The position numbers and the translations under genes were made by a program. Of a stretch of DNA of 64,000 nt, positions 7,406-16,708 are shown piece after piece. The notes beneath the pieces were generated by a model. The model searched no databases and had not been told where the DNA came from. It worked only from the letters and a program-made list of their open reading frames with translations. Origin of the DNA: DASRIA01 sp963768885 (lineage in GTDB: Bacteria; Actinomycetota; Thermoleophilia; Solirubrobacterales; JBBDJG01); the NCBI GenBank assembly GCA_963768885.1, contig CAVYJN010000007.1, positions 496,001-560,000 on the forward strand, read 5' to 3'. The stretch's first letter is position 1. Each line of letters starts with the position of its first letter.

Positions 7406-10007
7406 CTAGTTCTCGGAGGGCGGCTCGGGCTGGTCGCCCGCGTCGCCTGAGTCGCCGGAGTCGCCGTCGGGCTCGTTGCCCTCGTCGGAGCCGCCGACCG
7501 GGACCGGCTGCTCCTCGGGCGGCTTCTCGACCGGCGCGAGGATCGTGATCTTGAGCTCCTCCTGGGCGCCGCTCTCCTCGGCCTTCTGGCGGGCCTCCTC
7601 GTCGCGCTCGACCAGCACGGTCGAGCCCGGCGTCATCGGCGTCTTCAGCACCTCGTCGGCGAGCGGGTCCTCGATGTAGCGCTGGATCGCGCGGCGCAGC
7701 GGCCGTGCTCCCATCGCCGGGTCCCAGCCCTTCTCGACCAGGAAGTCCTTGGTGCCCTCCGACATCTCGATCTGGAGCTCGCGCTCGGCCATCGAGGTGC
7801 GCAGGTGGCGCATCAGCAGCTCGACGATCAGCTTGATCTCGTCCTTCGAGAGCTTGTGGAAGACGATCACCTCGTCGAGGCGGTTGAGGAACTCGGGCCG
7901 GAAGACCTTCTTCAGCTCGCCGGTGATCCGGTTCTTCATGTCGTCGTAGGTCATCCCGGTCTCGTCCGAGACGGAGAAGCCCAGCGGCGTGTTGCGCGCG
8001 ATGTCCGCGGCGCCGATGTTCGACGTCATGATCACGATCGCGTTGCGGAAGTCGACGGTGCGACCCTGGGCGTCCGTCAGCCGGCCGTCCTCCAGGATCT
8101 GGAGCAGGATGTTGAACACGTCCGGGTGCGCCTTCTCGATCTCGTCGAGCAGCAGCACGCAGTAGGGCTTGCGCCGCACGGACTCGGTGAGCTGGCCGCC
8201 CTCGTCGTAGCCGATGTAGCCGGGCGGGGATCCGACCAGCCGCGACACGGAGTGCTTCTCCATGTACTCCGACATGTCGATCCGCACCATCGCGTCCTCG
8301 TCGCCGAACAGGAACTCGGCGAGCGTGCGCGCCAGCTCGGTCTTGCCGACGCCGGACGGGCCGAGGAAGATGAACGAGCCGGTCGGGCGCTTCGGGTCCT
8401 TGAGGCCCGCGCGCGAGCGGCGGATCGCCTTCGAGACGGCCTCGATCGCCATCTGCTGGCCGATCACGCGCTTGTGGAGCTCGTCCTCCATGCGCATCAG
8501 CTTCTTGGACTCGGCCTCGGTCAGCTTGAAGACGGGGATGCCGGTCCACATCGAGACGATGTCGGCGATCTCGTCCTCGCCGATCTCCGGGCGCTCGCCG
8601 CCCTCGCCCGACTGCCACTGGTCCTCGAGCTCGCGCTTCTTGTTCGTCAGGCGCCGCTCCTTGTCGCGCAGGCCGGCGGCCTTCTCGAACTCCTGTGCCT
8701 CGATCGAGCCCTCCTTGTCGCGCCGCGTCTGCTCGATCTCGTCCTCGAGGTCGCGGTAGACGGGCGGGCGCGGTCATCGCCTTGATGCGGGCGCGTGATG
8801 CGGCCTCGTCGATCAGGTCGATGGCCTTGTCCGGCAGGAAGCGGTCGGAGATGTAGCGGTCGGCGAGCTCCGCCGAGGCGTGCAGCGCCTCGTCGGTGAT
8901 CTTCACGCGGTGGTGCTGCTCGTAGCGCTCGCGCAGGCCCTTCAGGATCTGCTCGGTCTCCTCGGTCGAGGGCTGGTCGACCTTGATCTGCTGGAAGCGC
9001 CGCTCGAGCGCGGAGTCGCGCTCCAGGTACTTGCGGTACTCGTCGAGCGTGGTCGCGCCGATCGTCTGCAGCTCGCCGCGCGCCAGCGCCGGCTTCAGGA
9101 TCGAGGCCGCGTCGATCGCGCCCTCGGCCGCGCCCGCGCCGACGAGGTTGTGCAGCTCGTCGATGAAGAGGATGATGTCGCCGCGCTGGGTGATCTCCTT
9201 CATCACCTTCTTGAGGCGCTCCTCGAACTCGCCGCGGTACTTCGAGCCCGCGACCAGGGCCGCGAGGTCGAGCGTGTAGATCTGCTTGTTCTTGAGCAGC
9301 TCCGGCACCTCGCCGTTGGAGATGCGCTGCGCGAGGCCCTCGACGACGGCGGTCTTGCCGACGCCCGGCTCGCCCACCAGCACGGGGTTGTTCTTGGTGC
9401 GGCGCGAGAGGATCTGCATCACGCGCTCGATCTCGGTCTGGCGGCCGACGACCGGGTCGAGCTTGGACTCGGCGGCAAGCTTCGTGAGGTTGCGCCCGAA
9501 CTGGTCGAGCAGCTTCGAGGACTTCTTGCCCTCGGGCCCGCCGGCCGCGCCTGCTCCCTGGCGGCGGCTGCCGGGGCCGGACAGCATCCGGATCACCTCG
9601 TTGCGGATCTTCTCCGAGTCGGCGTCGAAGTCGAGCAGGATGCGCGCGGCGACGCCCTCGTTCTCGCGCACCAGTCCCAACAGGATGTGTTCCGTGCCGA
9701 TGTAGTTGTGCCCGAGGCTGAGCGCCTCGCGCAGCGCGAGCTCGAGGACCTTCTTTGCGCGCGGCGTGAACGGGATCTGACCGGAGGTGACCTCTTCGCC
9801 GGAGCCGACGATGCGGACCACCTGTGCGCGCACGCGCTCGACGGTGATGTCGAGCGACTCGAGGACGCGGGCGGCGAGCCCCTCCTCCTCGCGCAGCAGA
9901 CCGAGCAGGATGTGCTCCGTCCCGATGTAGTTGTGCTTGAGCTGCCGGGCCTCCTCCTGTGCGAGGACGACGACCTGGCGGGCTCTCTCTGTGAATCGTT
10001 CGAACAC
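7406..10007 (-). CDS. clpC: ATP-dependent Clp protease ATPase subunit ClpC, interrupted by an apparent frameshift
   Basis: ClpC is the Hsp100 unfoldase that feeds substrates to ClpP. The N-terminal repeats (FERFTERARQVVVLAQEEAR), the first AAA domain (GEPGVGKTAV, IILFIDELHNLVGAG), a UVR-type middle segment (EAQEFEKAAGLRDKERRL) and the second AAA domain (GPSGVGKTELA, VLLLDEIEKAHPDV) are all present, followed by an acidic tail unique to this protein. The reading frame breaks at about 8761-8770 in a GGGCGGGCG run: removing one base restores continuous ClpC (TAPPVYRDLEDEIEQ). I chose GTG at 10007 because it gives the standard N-terminus; a TTG at 10097 would add 30 unrelated residues. With the break repaired the protein is about 867 residues. 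Sequencing error is more likely than a null allele. Confidence 0.9.
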
Positions 10008-10147
10008 GTCGGCTACCTGCTCGTAAGACCTTTCGTCGGTTCGATGGGTGGGAGGTTGTCCGGCTGAGGAGGCTTCCTTGCCTTTCTTTTTCGGCAAATG
10101 GTGCCCGCTAGATCAGCCCCCCGGCGGATTTCGTGCGCCGGTGCCCA

Positions 10148-10156
10148 ATTGTAACA
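10148..10156 (-). promoter_or_regulatory. candidate extended -10 promoter for clpC
   Basis: On the minus strand the 9-mer TGTTACAAT is an extended -10 element (TGn plus TACAAT) 141 nt upstream of the preferred clpC start. No convincing -35 hexamer stands 17 nt upstream, which is acceptable for an extended -10 promoter. The long leader would contain the alternative TTG start at 10097. Based on motif match alone. Confidence 0.35.
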
Positions 10157-10185
10157 ACGGGTCGGACCCCCCCTTTCGGGTCTCT

Positions 10186-10221
10186 CTCGGCGTGGTAATG
10201 CGGTTTTAGCACCTCGCCGAG
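10186..10221. repeat. inverted repeat between lysS and clpC
   Basis: CTCGGCG (10186-10192) and CGCCGAG (10215-10221) are perfect reverse complements separated by 22 nt, and the pairing can extend by GTG/CAC with a short bulge. It lies upstream of the candidate clpC promoter, 44 nt past the lysS stop. There is no clear U-tract, so it could be an operator or a weak transcript-end hairpin. The same segment contains TTAGCAC, half of a CIRCE-like word, but the matching half is absent. Confidence 0.4.
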
Positions 10222-10264
10222 CCGTTCTCGCGCGGAAACGCAAAAGCCGTGCAACGACCGACAT

Positions 10265-11770
10265 TCATCGTGTTCTCAACGCAGGGAACAGCACGACCTC
10301 CCGGATCGAGTGACGACCCGCGAGCATCATCAGCAACCTGTCGATGCCGAGCCCGAGCCCTCCCGTGGGCGGCATCCCCTGCTCGAGCGCGAAGAGGAAG
10401 TCCTCGTCGAAGGGCTGCGCCTCCTCGTCGCCGGCCACCGCCAGGCGCTGCTGCTGCTCGAAGCGCGCGCGCTGCTCGTCGGGGTCGTTGAGCTCGCTGA
10501 AGGCGTTCGCCACCTCGACGCCCCCGATGAAGCCCTCGAAGCGCTCGACCACCCCGGGCTCCGAGCGGTGGGGCTTCGCGAACGGCGAGAGCTCCACCGG
10601 GTAGTCGAGCACGAAGGTCGGCTCGACCAGCTTTGGCTCGACGCGCTTGGACAGCAACTCGTCCACGAGCTTGCCCCACCCGGTGCCGGGCTCCGGGTTG
10701 GAGTCGATGCCTGCCTGCCTCATCGCGGCAAGCAGGGTGTCGCGCTCGTTGCTCACGCGGATGTCGATCCCGGTCTCGTTCCGGATCGCTTCCGTGAGCG
10801 TGACGCGCCGCCACGGAGGGGTGAGGTCGATCGTCTCGCCGTCGCGCTCGATCGTGAGCGTGCCCACCGTATCGCGGGCCACGAACGCGACGAGCTCCTC
10901 GGTCATCGCCGCCACGTCCGTGTAGTCCGCGTAGGCCTCGTAGGTCTCGAGCATCGTGAACTCGGGGTTGTGCTTGTGGGAGATCCCCTCGTTGCGGAAG
11001 TCCTTGCCGAGCTCGTAGACCTTCTCGAGGCCACCGACGATCAGCCGCTTCAGATAGAGCTCGGTGGCGATCCGCAGGTAGAGGGTCCTGTCGAGCGCGT
11101 TGTGATGGGTCGTGAAGGGCCGCGCGAGCGCGCCGCCGTACAACGGCTGGAGCACCGGCGTCTCGACCTCGAGGAAACCGCGTTCGTCGAGGAACCGCCG
11201 CACGGCGCCGACCACGCGAGTGCGCAGGACGAACAGGTCCCGTGCCTCCTCGTTGGCGATCAGGTCGAGCTCGCGATGGCGGTAGCGCTGCTCGACGTCC
11301 GCGAGCCCGTGGTACTTGTCGGGGGGCGGGCGCAGCGACTTCGCCAGCAGGCTCCAGGAGTCGGCACGCACCGACAGCTCTCCGCGGCGGGTCCGGAACG
11401 GCGCGCCCTCGACGCCGACCAGGTCGCCCAGGTCGAGGCCCACCAGCCCCTCGTACGTGTCGCCCAGCACGTCCTTGCGCGCGTGGAGCTGGATGCGCCC
11501 GGAGAGGTCCGTGAGGTCGAGGAACGCGGCCTTGCCGTGACCGCGGCGGCCGGTCAGCCTGCCGGCCAGCCTCACCTTGTCGCCGGTCTCCTCGCCGTCC
11601 GCGAGGCCGCCGTGGCGCTTCAGCACCTCGCCCACGGGCGTGCGGTCGCGGAACTCGTACGGGAACGGGTCGACGCCGGCGTCGCGCAGCTCCTCGAGCT
11701 TGCGGCGGCGCTCCTCGAGCAGGCGCTCTTCGCCGCCCGCCTCCTGCGGCTGTTGGTCGGGAGCGGTCAA
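10265..11770 (-). CDS. lysS: lysyl-tRNA synthetase, class II
   Basis: LysS charges tRNA-Lys. The 501-residue protein has the N-terminal OB-fold anticodon-binding domain (KVRLAGRLTGRRGHGKAAF) and the class II core with motif 1 around RYRHRELDLI, motif 2 FRNEGISHKHNPEFTMLE and motif 3 GLGLGIDRLLMML. Length is normal. The frame opens with MTAPDQQPQEAGGEERLLEERRRK, a usual charged N-terminal helix. It sits between greA and clpC on the same strand, matching the lysS-clpC neighbourhood of Firmicutes. Confidence 0.97.
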   Translation of the reverse strand: MTAPDQQPQEAGGEERLLEERRRKLEELRDAGVDPFPYEFRDRTPVGEVLKRHGGLADGEETGDKVRLAGRLTGRRGHGKAAFLDLTDLSGRIQLHARKDVLGDTYEGLVGLDLGDLVGVEGAPFRTRRGELSVRADSWSLLAKSLRPPPDKYHGLADVEQRYRHRELDLIANEEARDLFVLRTRVVGAVRRFLDERGFLEVETPVLQPLYGGALARPFTTHHNALDRTLYLRIATELYLKRLIVGGLEKVYELGKDFRNEGISHKHNPEFTMLETYEAYADYTDVAAMTEELVAFVARDTVGTLTIERDGETIDLTPPWRRVTLTEAIRNETGIDIRVSNERDTLLAAMRQAGIDSNPEPGTGWGKLVDELLSKRVEPKLVEPTFVLDYPVELSPFAKPHRSEPGVVERFEGFIGGVEVANAFSELNDPDEQRARFEQQQRLAVAGDEEAQPFDEDFLFALEQGMPPTGGLGLGIDRLLMMLAGRHSIREVVLFPALRTR

Positions 11771-11840
11771 GCGCCCGAAGCCTAGCCGCGCCGTAGGCGG
11801 GGCCCGGCCGACGGCGAACGGCCGACGGCGGACGGTCCCT

Positions 11841-12320
11841 CTACGCGGCCTCGATCTTCGTGACCTTCAGCTTCCTGGACGGGCCGCGCGGCACCTGCAC
11901 GGTCACGGTGTCACCGCGCTTGTGGCCCAGCAGGGCGCTGCCCACGGGGGACTCGTTGGAGAGCTTGTTCTCGGAGGGCTCGGCCTCGGCGGAGCCGACG
12001 ATGTGGTACATGACCGACTGGCCCGACTTCTGGTCCTTGACCCAGACCTTGGTGCCGACCGAGACGGTCCCGGCGTCGATCGACTTCTGGTCGATCACGG
12101 TGGCGTTGCGCAGCTTCTCCTCGAGCGTGGCGATGCGCGCCTCGAGCATGGCCTGCTCGTTCTTGGCGTGGTCGTACTCGGCGTTCTCGCTGATGTCGCC
12201 GAACTCGCGGGCCTCCTTGATGCGCTCGGCGACCTCCCGCCGCTTGGTCGTGCGGAGGTGGTCGATCTCGGTCTTGAGCTTCTCGTAGCCCGCTGGTGTG
12301 AGGACGGTCTCTCTGGCCAT
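11841..12320 (-). CDS. greA: transcription elongation factor GreA
   Basis: GreA rescues backtracked RNA polymerase by stimulating transcript cleavage. The 159-residue protein shows the N-terminal coiled coil with its conserved acidic tip (REFGDISENAEYDHAKNEQ) and the C-terminal FKBP-like domain (SNESPVGSALLGHKRGDTV). The start ATG at 12320 gives MARETVLTPAGYEKL, the family N-terminus; longer readings run into coaX in a wrong frame. It is 110 nt downstream of coaX and 70 nt upstream of lysS, all on the minus strand. Confidence 0.96.
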   Translation of the reverse strand: MARETVLTPAGYEKLKTEIDHLRTTKRREVAERIKEAREFGDISENAEYDHAKNEQAMLEARIATLEEKLRNATVIDQKSIDAGTVSVGTKVWVKDQKSGQSVMYHIVGSAEAEPSENKLSNESPVGSALLGHKRGDTVTVQVPRGPSRKLKVTKIEAA

Positions 12321-12430
12321 GTCAAAGTACCCGCAATGCGCCGTAAAAAGGGCGCTGAACCCCATTTGGGGATCGGCAAGTATAGCGACGGCCGGACACG
12401 CCCCTTCAGGGCTGCGCCGCGGAGGCTGGA

Positions 12431-13195
12431 TCAGCGGTTTCGCTCGTATACGAGCCGCAGGCCCTTGAGCGTGAGCAGATCGTCGACGTGGTCGATGCTG
12501 TCGGTGAACCCGACGATCACGCTTGCCATCCCGCCGGTCGCGATCGTCGTGACTCCCTCGCCCAGCTCGGCGCGCAGCTTGGCGCAGATGCCGTCGACCT
12601 GGGCCGCGAAGCCGTACACGATCCCGGACTGCAGCGCGGCGTTGGTGGAACGCCCGATCAGCGCCTGGGGCTCCCCGATGTCGACCTTGGTGAGGCGGGC
12701 GGCCCTCGACGTGAGGGCCTCGATCGAGATCTCGATGCCGGGGCTGATGATCCCCCCGAGGTACTCGCCCGCGCGCGAGACCACGTCGTAGTTGATCGCG
12801 GTCCCGAAGTCCACGACGACGCAGGCGTCGCCGCACATGTCGTAGCCCGCGACCGCGTTGACCAGGCGGTCGGGGCCGAGCTCGTGCGGGTTCTCGAGCA
12901 GGATCGGCATGCCGGTCTTCGTTCCCGGCCCGACGATCAGCGCCTCGCGCTCCAGGTAGCGCTCGAACATGTGGCGGTATTCCGAGACGAGCCGCGGCAC
13001 CACCGACGACACGGCCTCGCCGTCGATCTGGTCGAAGCCGATCCCGCGCAGCGCGAGCAGGTTGTGCATGACCACCGCCAGCTCGTCGCCCGTCGACTGC
13101 CGGTCGGTCGAGAAGCGCCAGTGCTCGACCAGCTGGTCGCCGTCGAACGCGCCGACGTGGGTCTGCGTGTTGCCGACGTCGATCGTCAGGAGCAC
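12431..13195 (-). CDS. coaX: type III pantothenate kinase
   Basis: CoaX phosphorylates pantothenate, the first step of coenzyme A synthesis, and is not inhibited by CoA. The 254-residue product begins with the phosphate-binding DVGNTQTHVGAF, followed by GPDRLVNAVAGYD and VVDFGTAINYDVV, all type III motifs. Its start overlaps the end of folK by 10 nt, so translation is probably coupled. The folP-folB-folK-coaX order is shared with many Gram-positive genomes. Confidence 0.95.
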   Translation of the reverse strand: MLLTIDVGNTQTHVGAFDGDQLVEHWRFSTDRQSTGDELAVVMHNLLALRGIGFDQIDGEAVSSVVPRLVSEYRHMFERYLEREALIVGPGTKTGMPILLENPHELGPDRLVNAVAGYDMCGDACVVVDFGTAINYDVVSRAGEYLGGIISPGIEISIEALTSRAARLTKVDIGEPQALIGRSTNAALQSGIVYGFAAQVDGICAKLRAELGEGVTTIATGGMASVIVGFTDSIDHVDDLLTLKGLRLVYERNR

Positions 13196-13710
13196 GGCGG
13201 GATTATTCCTGAGCGGCCTCCGTCAGGAGGGATGAGCTCGCCGACACGCTCCACCCGCTGGCCCGGCGGCAGTCCTTGCAGCGCCGCGCGCAGGTCGTCC
13301 GCGCCGGGAGGGTCGACCTCGAGCAGCGGCACGAGCACGAACCGGCGGCTCGTGACCTCCGGATGGGGCAGGCGCAGGCGCTCCGACGCGAGGACCTCGT
13401 CCTCCATCAGCAGGACGTCGACGTCGATCGGCCGCGGACCGTGCCGCGCGCCCCCGGTGCGGCCCATCTCACGCTCTATCTGCTTGCACGCGTCGAGCAG
13501 CTCCAGCGGGCGGAGCCCGGACTCGATGCGCACGACGGCGTTCAGGAAGTCGCGCTGGTCCGGCACCTCGCCCACCGGCTCCGTCTCGTAGACGGACGAG
13601 CCGGCATCGACCCGCACCGCAGCGAGCGCCTCGAGCCGCGCCACGGCGTCGCGCAGGTTGGCGAGGCGGTCGCCGACGTTGGAGCCCAGGCCGAGCCAGG
13701 CCCGGGCCAA
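13186..13710 (-). CDS. folK: 2-amino-4-hydroxy-6-hydroxymethyldihydropteridine pyrophosphokinase (HPPK)
   Basis: HPPK transfers pyrophosphate from ATP to hydroxymethyl-dihydropterin in folate synthesis. The 174-residue protein has the starting motif LGLGSNVGDR and the catalytic signature RHGPRPIDVDVLL near residue 95, with the metal-binding aspartates. The start is TTG at 13710, immediately before the first conserved strand. It is downstream of folB with 13 nt between them and overlaps coaX. The last 15 residues are a loose extension. Confidence 0.95.
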   Translation of the reverse strand: MARAWLGLGSNVGDRLANLRDAVARLEALAAVRVDAGSSVYETEPVGEVPDQRDFLNAVVRIESGLRPLELLDACKQIEREMGRTGGARHGPRPIDVDVLLMEDEVLASERLRLPHPEVTSRRFVLVPLLEVDPPGADDLRAALQGLPPGQRVERVGELIPPDGGRSGIIPPCS

Positions 13711-13723
13711 CTCAGCGACCCAC

Positions 13724-14131
13724 CTAGCGGCTGACCTCCACCGAGACCTCGTCGACCGGCAGGGGGATCGGCGGCTCCGGCTTGGTGGCGCGGACCACGA
13801 TCCCGCTCGCCCCGAAGCGCTCCTCGAGCATGTCCGCGACGGCGGTGCATACCCGCTCGAGCGTGCGATAGGACCGCTCGGTGGCGATCAATGCGACGGC
13901 CTGGCACACCGCGGCGTAGTCGATCGTGTCCTCGAGGCGGTCGGTCACGGTCGCGTCGCAGTCCTCGACGTCGAAGGTGACGTCGAACACCATGCGCTGG
14001 CCTGTCGCCTGCTCGGCGTCGCTGACGCCGTGATGGGTGAACAGCGAGAGGCCGGAGATCTCGACCGTCACGTACGAGTCCGATGACCCGACGCCCTGGT
14101 CCTCGTAGTCCCTGTCCTCGAAGCTCTCCAT
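13724..14131 (-). CDS. folB: dihydroneopterin aldolase
   Basis: FolB cleaves dihydroneopterin to hydroxymethyl-dihydropterin, the substrate of FolK. The core EISGLSLFTHHGVSDAEQ is the typical start of the T-fold, and EDTIDYAAVCQAV and ERVCTAVADMLEERFG are the conserved middle. I chose the ATG at 14131 (135 residues); it leaves a short acidic leader (MESFEDRDYEDQG) before the fold. A 40-residue longer frame overlaps folP and looks non-coding. It lies 58 nt after folP. Confidence 0.94.
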   Translation of the reverse strand: MESFEDRDYEDQGVGSSDSYVTVEISGLSLFTHHGVSDAEQATGQRMVFDVTFDVEDCDATVTDRLEDTIDYAAVCQAVALIATERSYRTLERVCTAVADMLEERFGASGIVVRATKPEPPIPLPVDEVSVEVSR

Positions 14132-14189
14132 AGGAGCAAATCCGCCTGGAAATGGGGATTGTTGCGGCGCCTCGCCGCCCCGGCGGCCT

Positions 14190-14993
14190 CTAGCCCAAGG
14201 TAGCACTCGCGACCGCCAGGGCATCCCGGGTGGCCGCCACGTCGTGGACACGGAACATGTGGGCGCCCCGCTCGAACGCCATCACGTTGGCCGCCACCGT
14301 CCCGGCCACGCGGTCCTGCTCGGCGCGGCCGGTGAGCGTGCCGATGAAGCGCTTGCGCGAGGCCCCCACGAGCACGGGGCGCCCGAGGGCCACGATCTCG
14401 GCCAGGCGCCGCAGCAGCTCCAGGTTGTGCTGGAGCGTCTTGCCGAAGCCGATGCCGGGATCGAGCCAGACCCGCTGCTCGGCGATCCCCTCGGCCACCG
14501 CGAACGCAAGTCGCTCCTCCAGGAGGGCCTTCACGTCGGAGACCACGTCGTCGTAGCGAGGGTCGTCCTGCATGGTGCGCGGCTCGCCCAGCATGTGGAC
14601 GAGGCAGACCTCGGCGCCCGAAGCGGCCACCACCTCCGCCATCCCGGGGTCGCCCCGCAGGGCCGTGACGTCGTTCACGAACGTCGCTCCACCCGCGGTC
14701 GCCGCGCGGGCCACCGCCGCCTTCGACGTGTCGATGGAGATCGGCACGCCACCGGCGCCACCGAGCGCCTCGACAACCGGCATCACGCGGCGCAGCTCCT
14801 CCGCCTCGCCGACGGGCGCGGCTCCCGGGCGGGTCGACTCGCCGCCGACGTCGACGAGCGCCGCTCCCTCGCTCGCCATCGCGCGGGCGTGCGCGACCGC
14901 CGCCTCCGCGTCCATGTACTCGCCGCCGTCCGAGAACGAGTCAGGGGTCACGTTGAGCACGCCCATCACCGCCGGGCGGGCGAAGCCGGTCAA
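14190..14993 (-). CDS. folP: dihydropteroate synthase
   Basis: FolP joins p-aminobenzoate to hydroxymethyl-dihydropterin pyrophosphate, the sulfonamide-sensitive step. The 267-residue TIM barrel shows MGVLNVTPDSFSDGG, the loop GGESTRPGA, DPGIGFGKT and GASRKRFIG. The start is TTG at 14993 and overlaps the stop of the upstream acyl-CoA synthetase (TTGA), a coupled arrangement. It heads the folP-folB-folK run; no GTP cyclohydrolase gene is in this window. Confidence 0.96.
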   Translation of the reverse strand: MTGFARPAVMGVLNVTPDSFSDGGEYMDAEAAVAHARAMASEGAALVDVGGESTRPGAAPVGEAEELRRVMPVVEALGGAGGVPISIDTSKAAVARAATAGGATFVNDVTALRGDPGMAEVVAASGAEVCLVHMLGEPRTMQDDPRYDDVVSDVKALLEERLAFAVAEGIAEQRVWLDPGIGFGKTLQHNLELLRRLAEIVALGRPVLVGASRKRFIGTLTGRAEQDRVAGTVAANVMAFERGAHMFRVHDVAATRDALAVASATLG

Positions 14994-16564
14994 GTCGCGC
15001 GCTGTTGCTCGCGCTCGCGCAGCTCGATCCGGCGGATCTTGCCGGTGAGCGTCTTCGGCAGATCCGCGACGAACTCGACCCGGCGCGGATACGCGTACGC
15101 GGAGTGGTGGTCGCGCACGAAATGCTTGATCTCGTCGGCGAGCTCGTCCGAGCCCTCGTGCCCGTCGGCCAGCACGACGAACGCCTTCACCACGTGCCCG
15201 CGGCGCTCGTCCGGCGAGGCGACCGCGGCCGCCTCGCGCACCGCCGGATGCTCGATGCAGGCGGACTCCACCTCGAACGGCCCGATCCGGTAGCCGGCCG
15301 AGATGATCACGTCGTCGGCCCGGCCCGAGTACCAGTAGTAGCCGTCCTCGTCCTGCTCGGCCGCGTCCTTGGTGTGGAACCAGTCGCCGCCGAAGGTCTC
15401 CTCGGTCTCCTCGGGGCGGTTCCAGTACCCGATCGGATAGTGCGGGTTCGTCCGCGCTCGCAGGCAGATCTCACCGCGCCGGCCACGCTCGACGGGGCGC
15501 TCGTCCTCGTCGAGGAGCTGCACGTCCCACCCGGGCATCGGCCTGCCCATCGAGCCCTCGCGCACCTCCATGAACGGATAGTTCGCGACCAGGGGATAGG
15601 ACTCGGTGAGGCCGTAGAAGTCGAGCACCGTGACCCCGTACTGGTCGCGGAACCAGCGGATCGCCTCGGGGTTGAGCGGCTCACCCGCCGAGCACACGAC
15701 GCGGAAGTCCTGCGGATGGCGCCGGCCCGCATCGGACACTCCCATCATCGAGCGCATCGCCGTCGGCGTCGTGAAGACGTTCGTCGGCCGGTGCTTCGAC
15801 AGCACGGCCAGCTGCTGCTCGGGGTCGAAGCCACCCTCGCGCTGGAACACGAACTGGGTCGCGCCCAGCCTCCATGGGCCGAGCAGCGGAGCGATGCCCG
15901 CGGCCCACGCCCACTCCCCCATGCCGTGGAAGAGCTCGTCCTCGCGAAGGTCGTGGCAATAGACGAACTCCTCGTGCGCGAGGATGTATCGGTGGGCATG
16001 GAGGATGCCCTTCGCGAGCCCGGTCGTCCCCGACGAGTAGTAGAGCTGCGCCGGGTCGTCGGCTGCGGTGTCGACGGTCTCGAAGTTCGTGGAGGCGCCG
16101 GCGAGCAGGTCGTCATCCAGCACGATCAGGTGCTCGACGAGATCGCGTTCGATGCGATCGGCGTTCTCCGCGTCGGTGACCAGCACCTTCGCCTGCGAGT
16201 CGGTGATCCGGTGGCGGATGCCCTCGTCGCCGTAGAGCACCGACATCGACAGCAGGATCGCGCCCGCCTTCCACGTGCCGAAGAACATCGCGGCGGTCTC
16301 GGGGGTGGGCGGCAGCAGCATCGCGACCCGGTCGCCACGCTCGACGCCGTGGTCGCGCAGCACGTTCGCGCTCCTGGCGGCGAGATCCTGCAGCTCACCC
16401 CAGCTCACGCGGCGCTCGTTGCCGCGCCAGTCCTCCCAGATCATCGCGAGCTTGTCGCGCGGGTGCTTGTCGCACACGTCCGCGGCGATGTTGTAGCGCG
16501 CCGGGACCTGCCAGCGGTGCTCGGCACAAGCCTGCTCGTAGGTGCGCGCGGCCGCGGTCGCCAC
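14990..16564 (-). CDS. AMP-forming acyl-CoA synthetase (acetate/medium-chain type)
   Basis: This 524-residue ANL-family enzyme activates a carboxylic acid to its adenylate and then to the CoA thioester. The P-loop YYSSGTTGLAKG, the DFYGLTES motif, the hinge region YSGRADDVIISAGYRIGPFEVE and the C-terminal catalytic lysine in LPKTLTGKIRR are intact. The sequence resembles medium-chain acyl-CoA synthetases of the AcsM type, so substrate chain length is not fixed by sequence. It overlaps folP by 4 nt, an odd partner for a folate gene. The hairpin repeats at 16602-16706 lie between it and ftsH. Confidence 0.93.
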   Translation of the reverse strand: MATAAARTYEQACAEHRWQVPARYNIAADVCDKHPRDKLAMIWEDWRGNERRVSWGELQDLAARSANVLRDHGVERGDRVAMLLPPTPETAAMFFGTWKAGAILLSMSVLYGDEGIRHRITDSQAKVLVTDAENADRIERDLVEHLIVLDDDLLAGASTNFETVDTAADDPAQLYYSSGTTGLAKGILHAHRYILAHEEFVYCHDLREDELFHGMGEWAWAAGIAPLLGPWRLGATQFVFQREGGFDPEQQLAVLSKHRPTNVFTTPTAMRSMMGVSDAGRRHPQDFRVVCSAGEPLNPEAIRWFRDQYGVTVLDFYGLTESYPLVANYPFMEVREGSMGRPMPGWDVQLLDEDERPVERGRRGEICLRARTNPHYPIGYWNRPEETEETFGGDWFHTKDAAEQDEDGYYWYSGRADDVIISAGYRIGPFEVESACIEHPAVREAAAVASPDERRGHVVKAFVVLADGHEGSDELADEIKHFVRDHHSAYAYPRRVEFVADLPKTLTGKIRRIELREREQQRAT

Positions 16565-16601
16565 GGCGCCGAGTATATGCCGCCCCGCGCTACAGAGCTC
16601 C

Positions 16602-16627
16602 CGGAATTTCCGGCTAAGGAAATTCCG
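16602..16627. repeat. GGCTAA-loop hairpin repeat, copy A
   Basis: A perfect 10-bp inverted repeat, CGGAATTTCC and GGAAATTCCG, encloses the 6-nt loop GGCTAA. It is preceded by GAGCTCC as in the other copies. It lies 38 nt upstream of the acyl-CoA synthetase start on the minus strand. Relative to copies C and F the arm has changed from TTCGC to TTTCC, and the partner arm has changed to match, so pairing is preserved. Confidence 0.85.
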
Positions 16628-16640
16628 TATTTTCTGGGCC

Positions 16641-16667
16641 TACGGAGCTCCCGGAATTCGCGGCTGA
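16641..16667. repeat. GGCTAA-loop hairpin repeat, copy B (truncated)
   Basis: This copy has the shared flank ACGGAGCTCC, the left arm CGGAATTCGC and a loop GGCTGA that differs by one base, but the right arm is missing and the next copy begins 3 nt later. It reads as a half unit in tandem with copy C. Confidence 0.7.
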
Positions 16668-16680
16668 AGTACGGAGCTCC

Positions 16681-16706
16681 CGGAATTCGCGCCTAAGCGA
16701 ATTCCG
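16681..16706. repeat. GGCTAA-loop hairpin repeat, copy C
   Basis: Arms CGGAATTCGC and GCGAATTCCG enclose loop GCCTAA (one base different from the family loop). The right arm ends 2 nt from the ftsH stop codon, so in the ftsH transcript the hairpin follows translation termination at once. It may act as a transcript end or 3' stability element; a strong U-tract is lacking. Confidence 0.85.
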
Positions 16707-16708
16707 GT

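Noticed and set aside
10206..10212. CIRCE operator (TTAGCAC half) upstream of clpC
   Set aside because: The second half GTGCTAA at the correct 9-nt spacing is missing.
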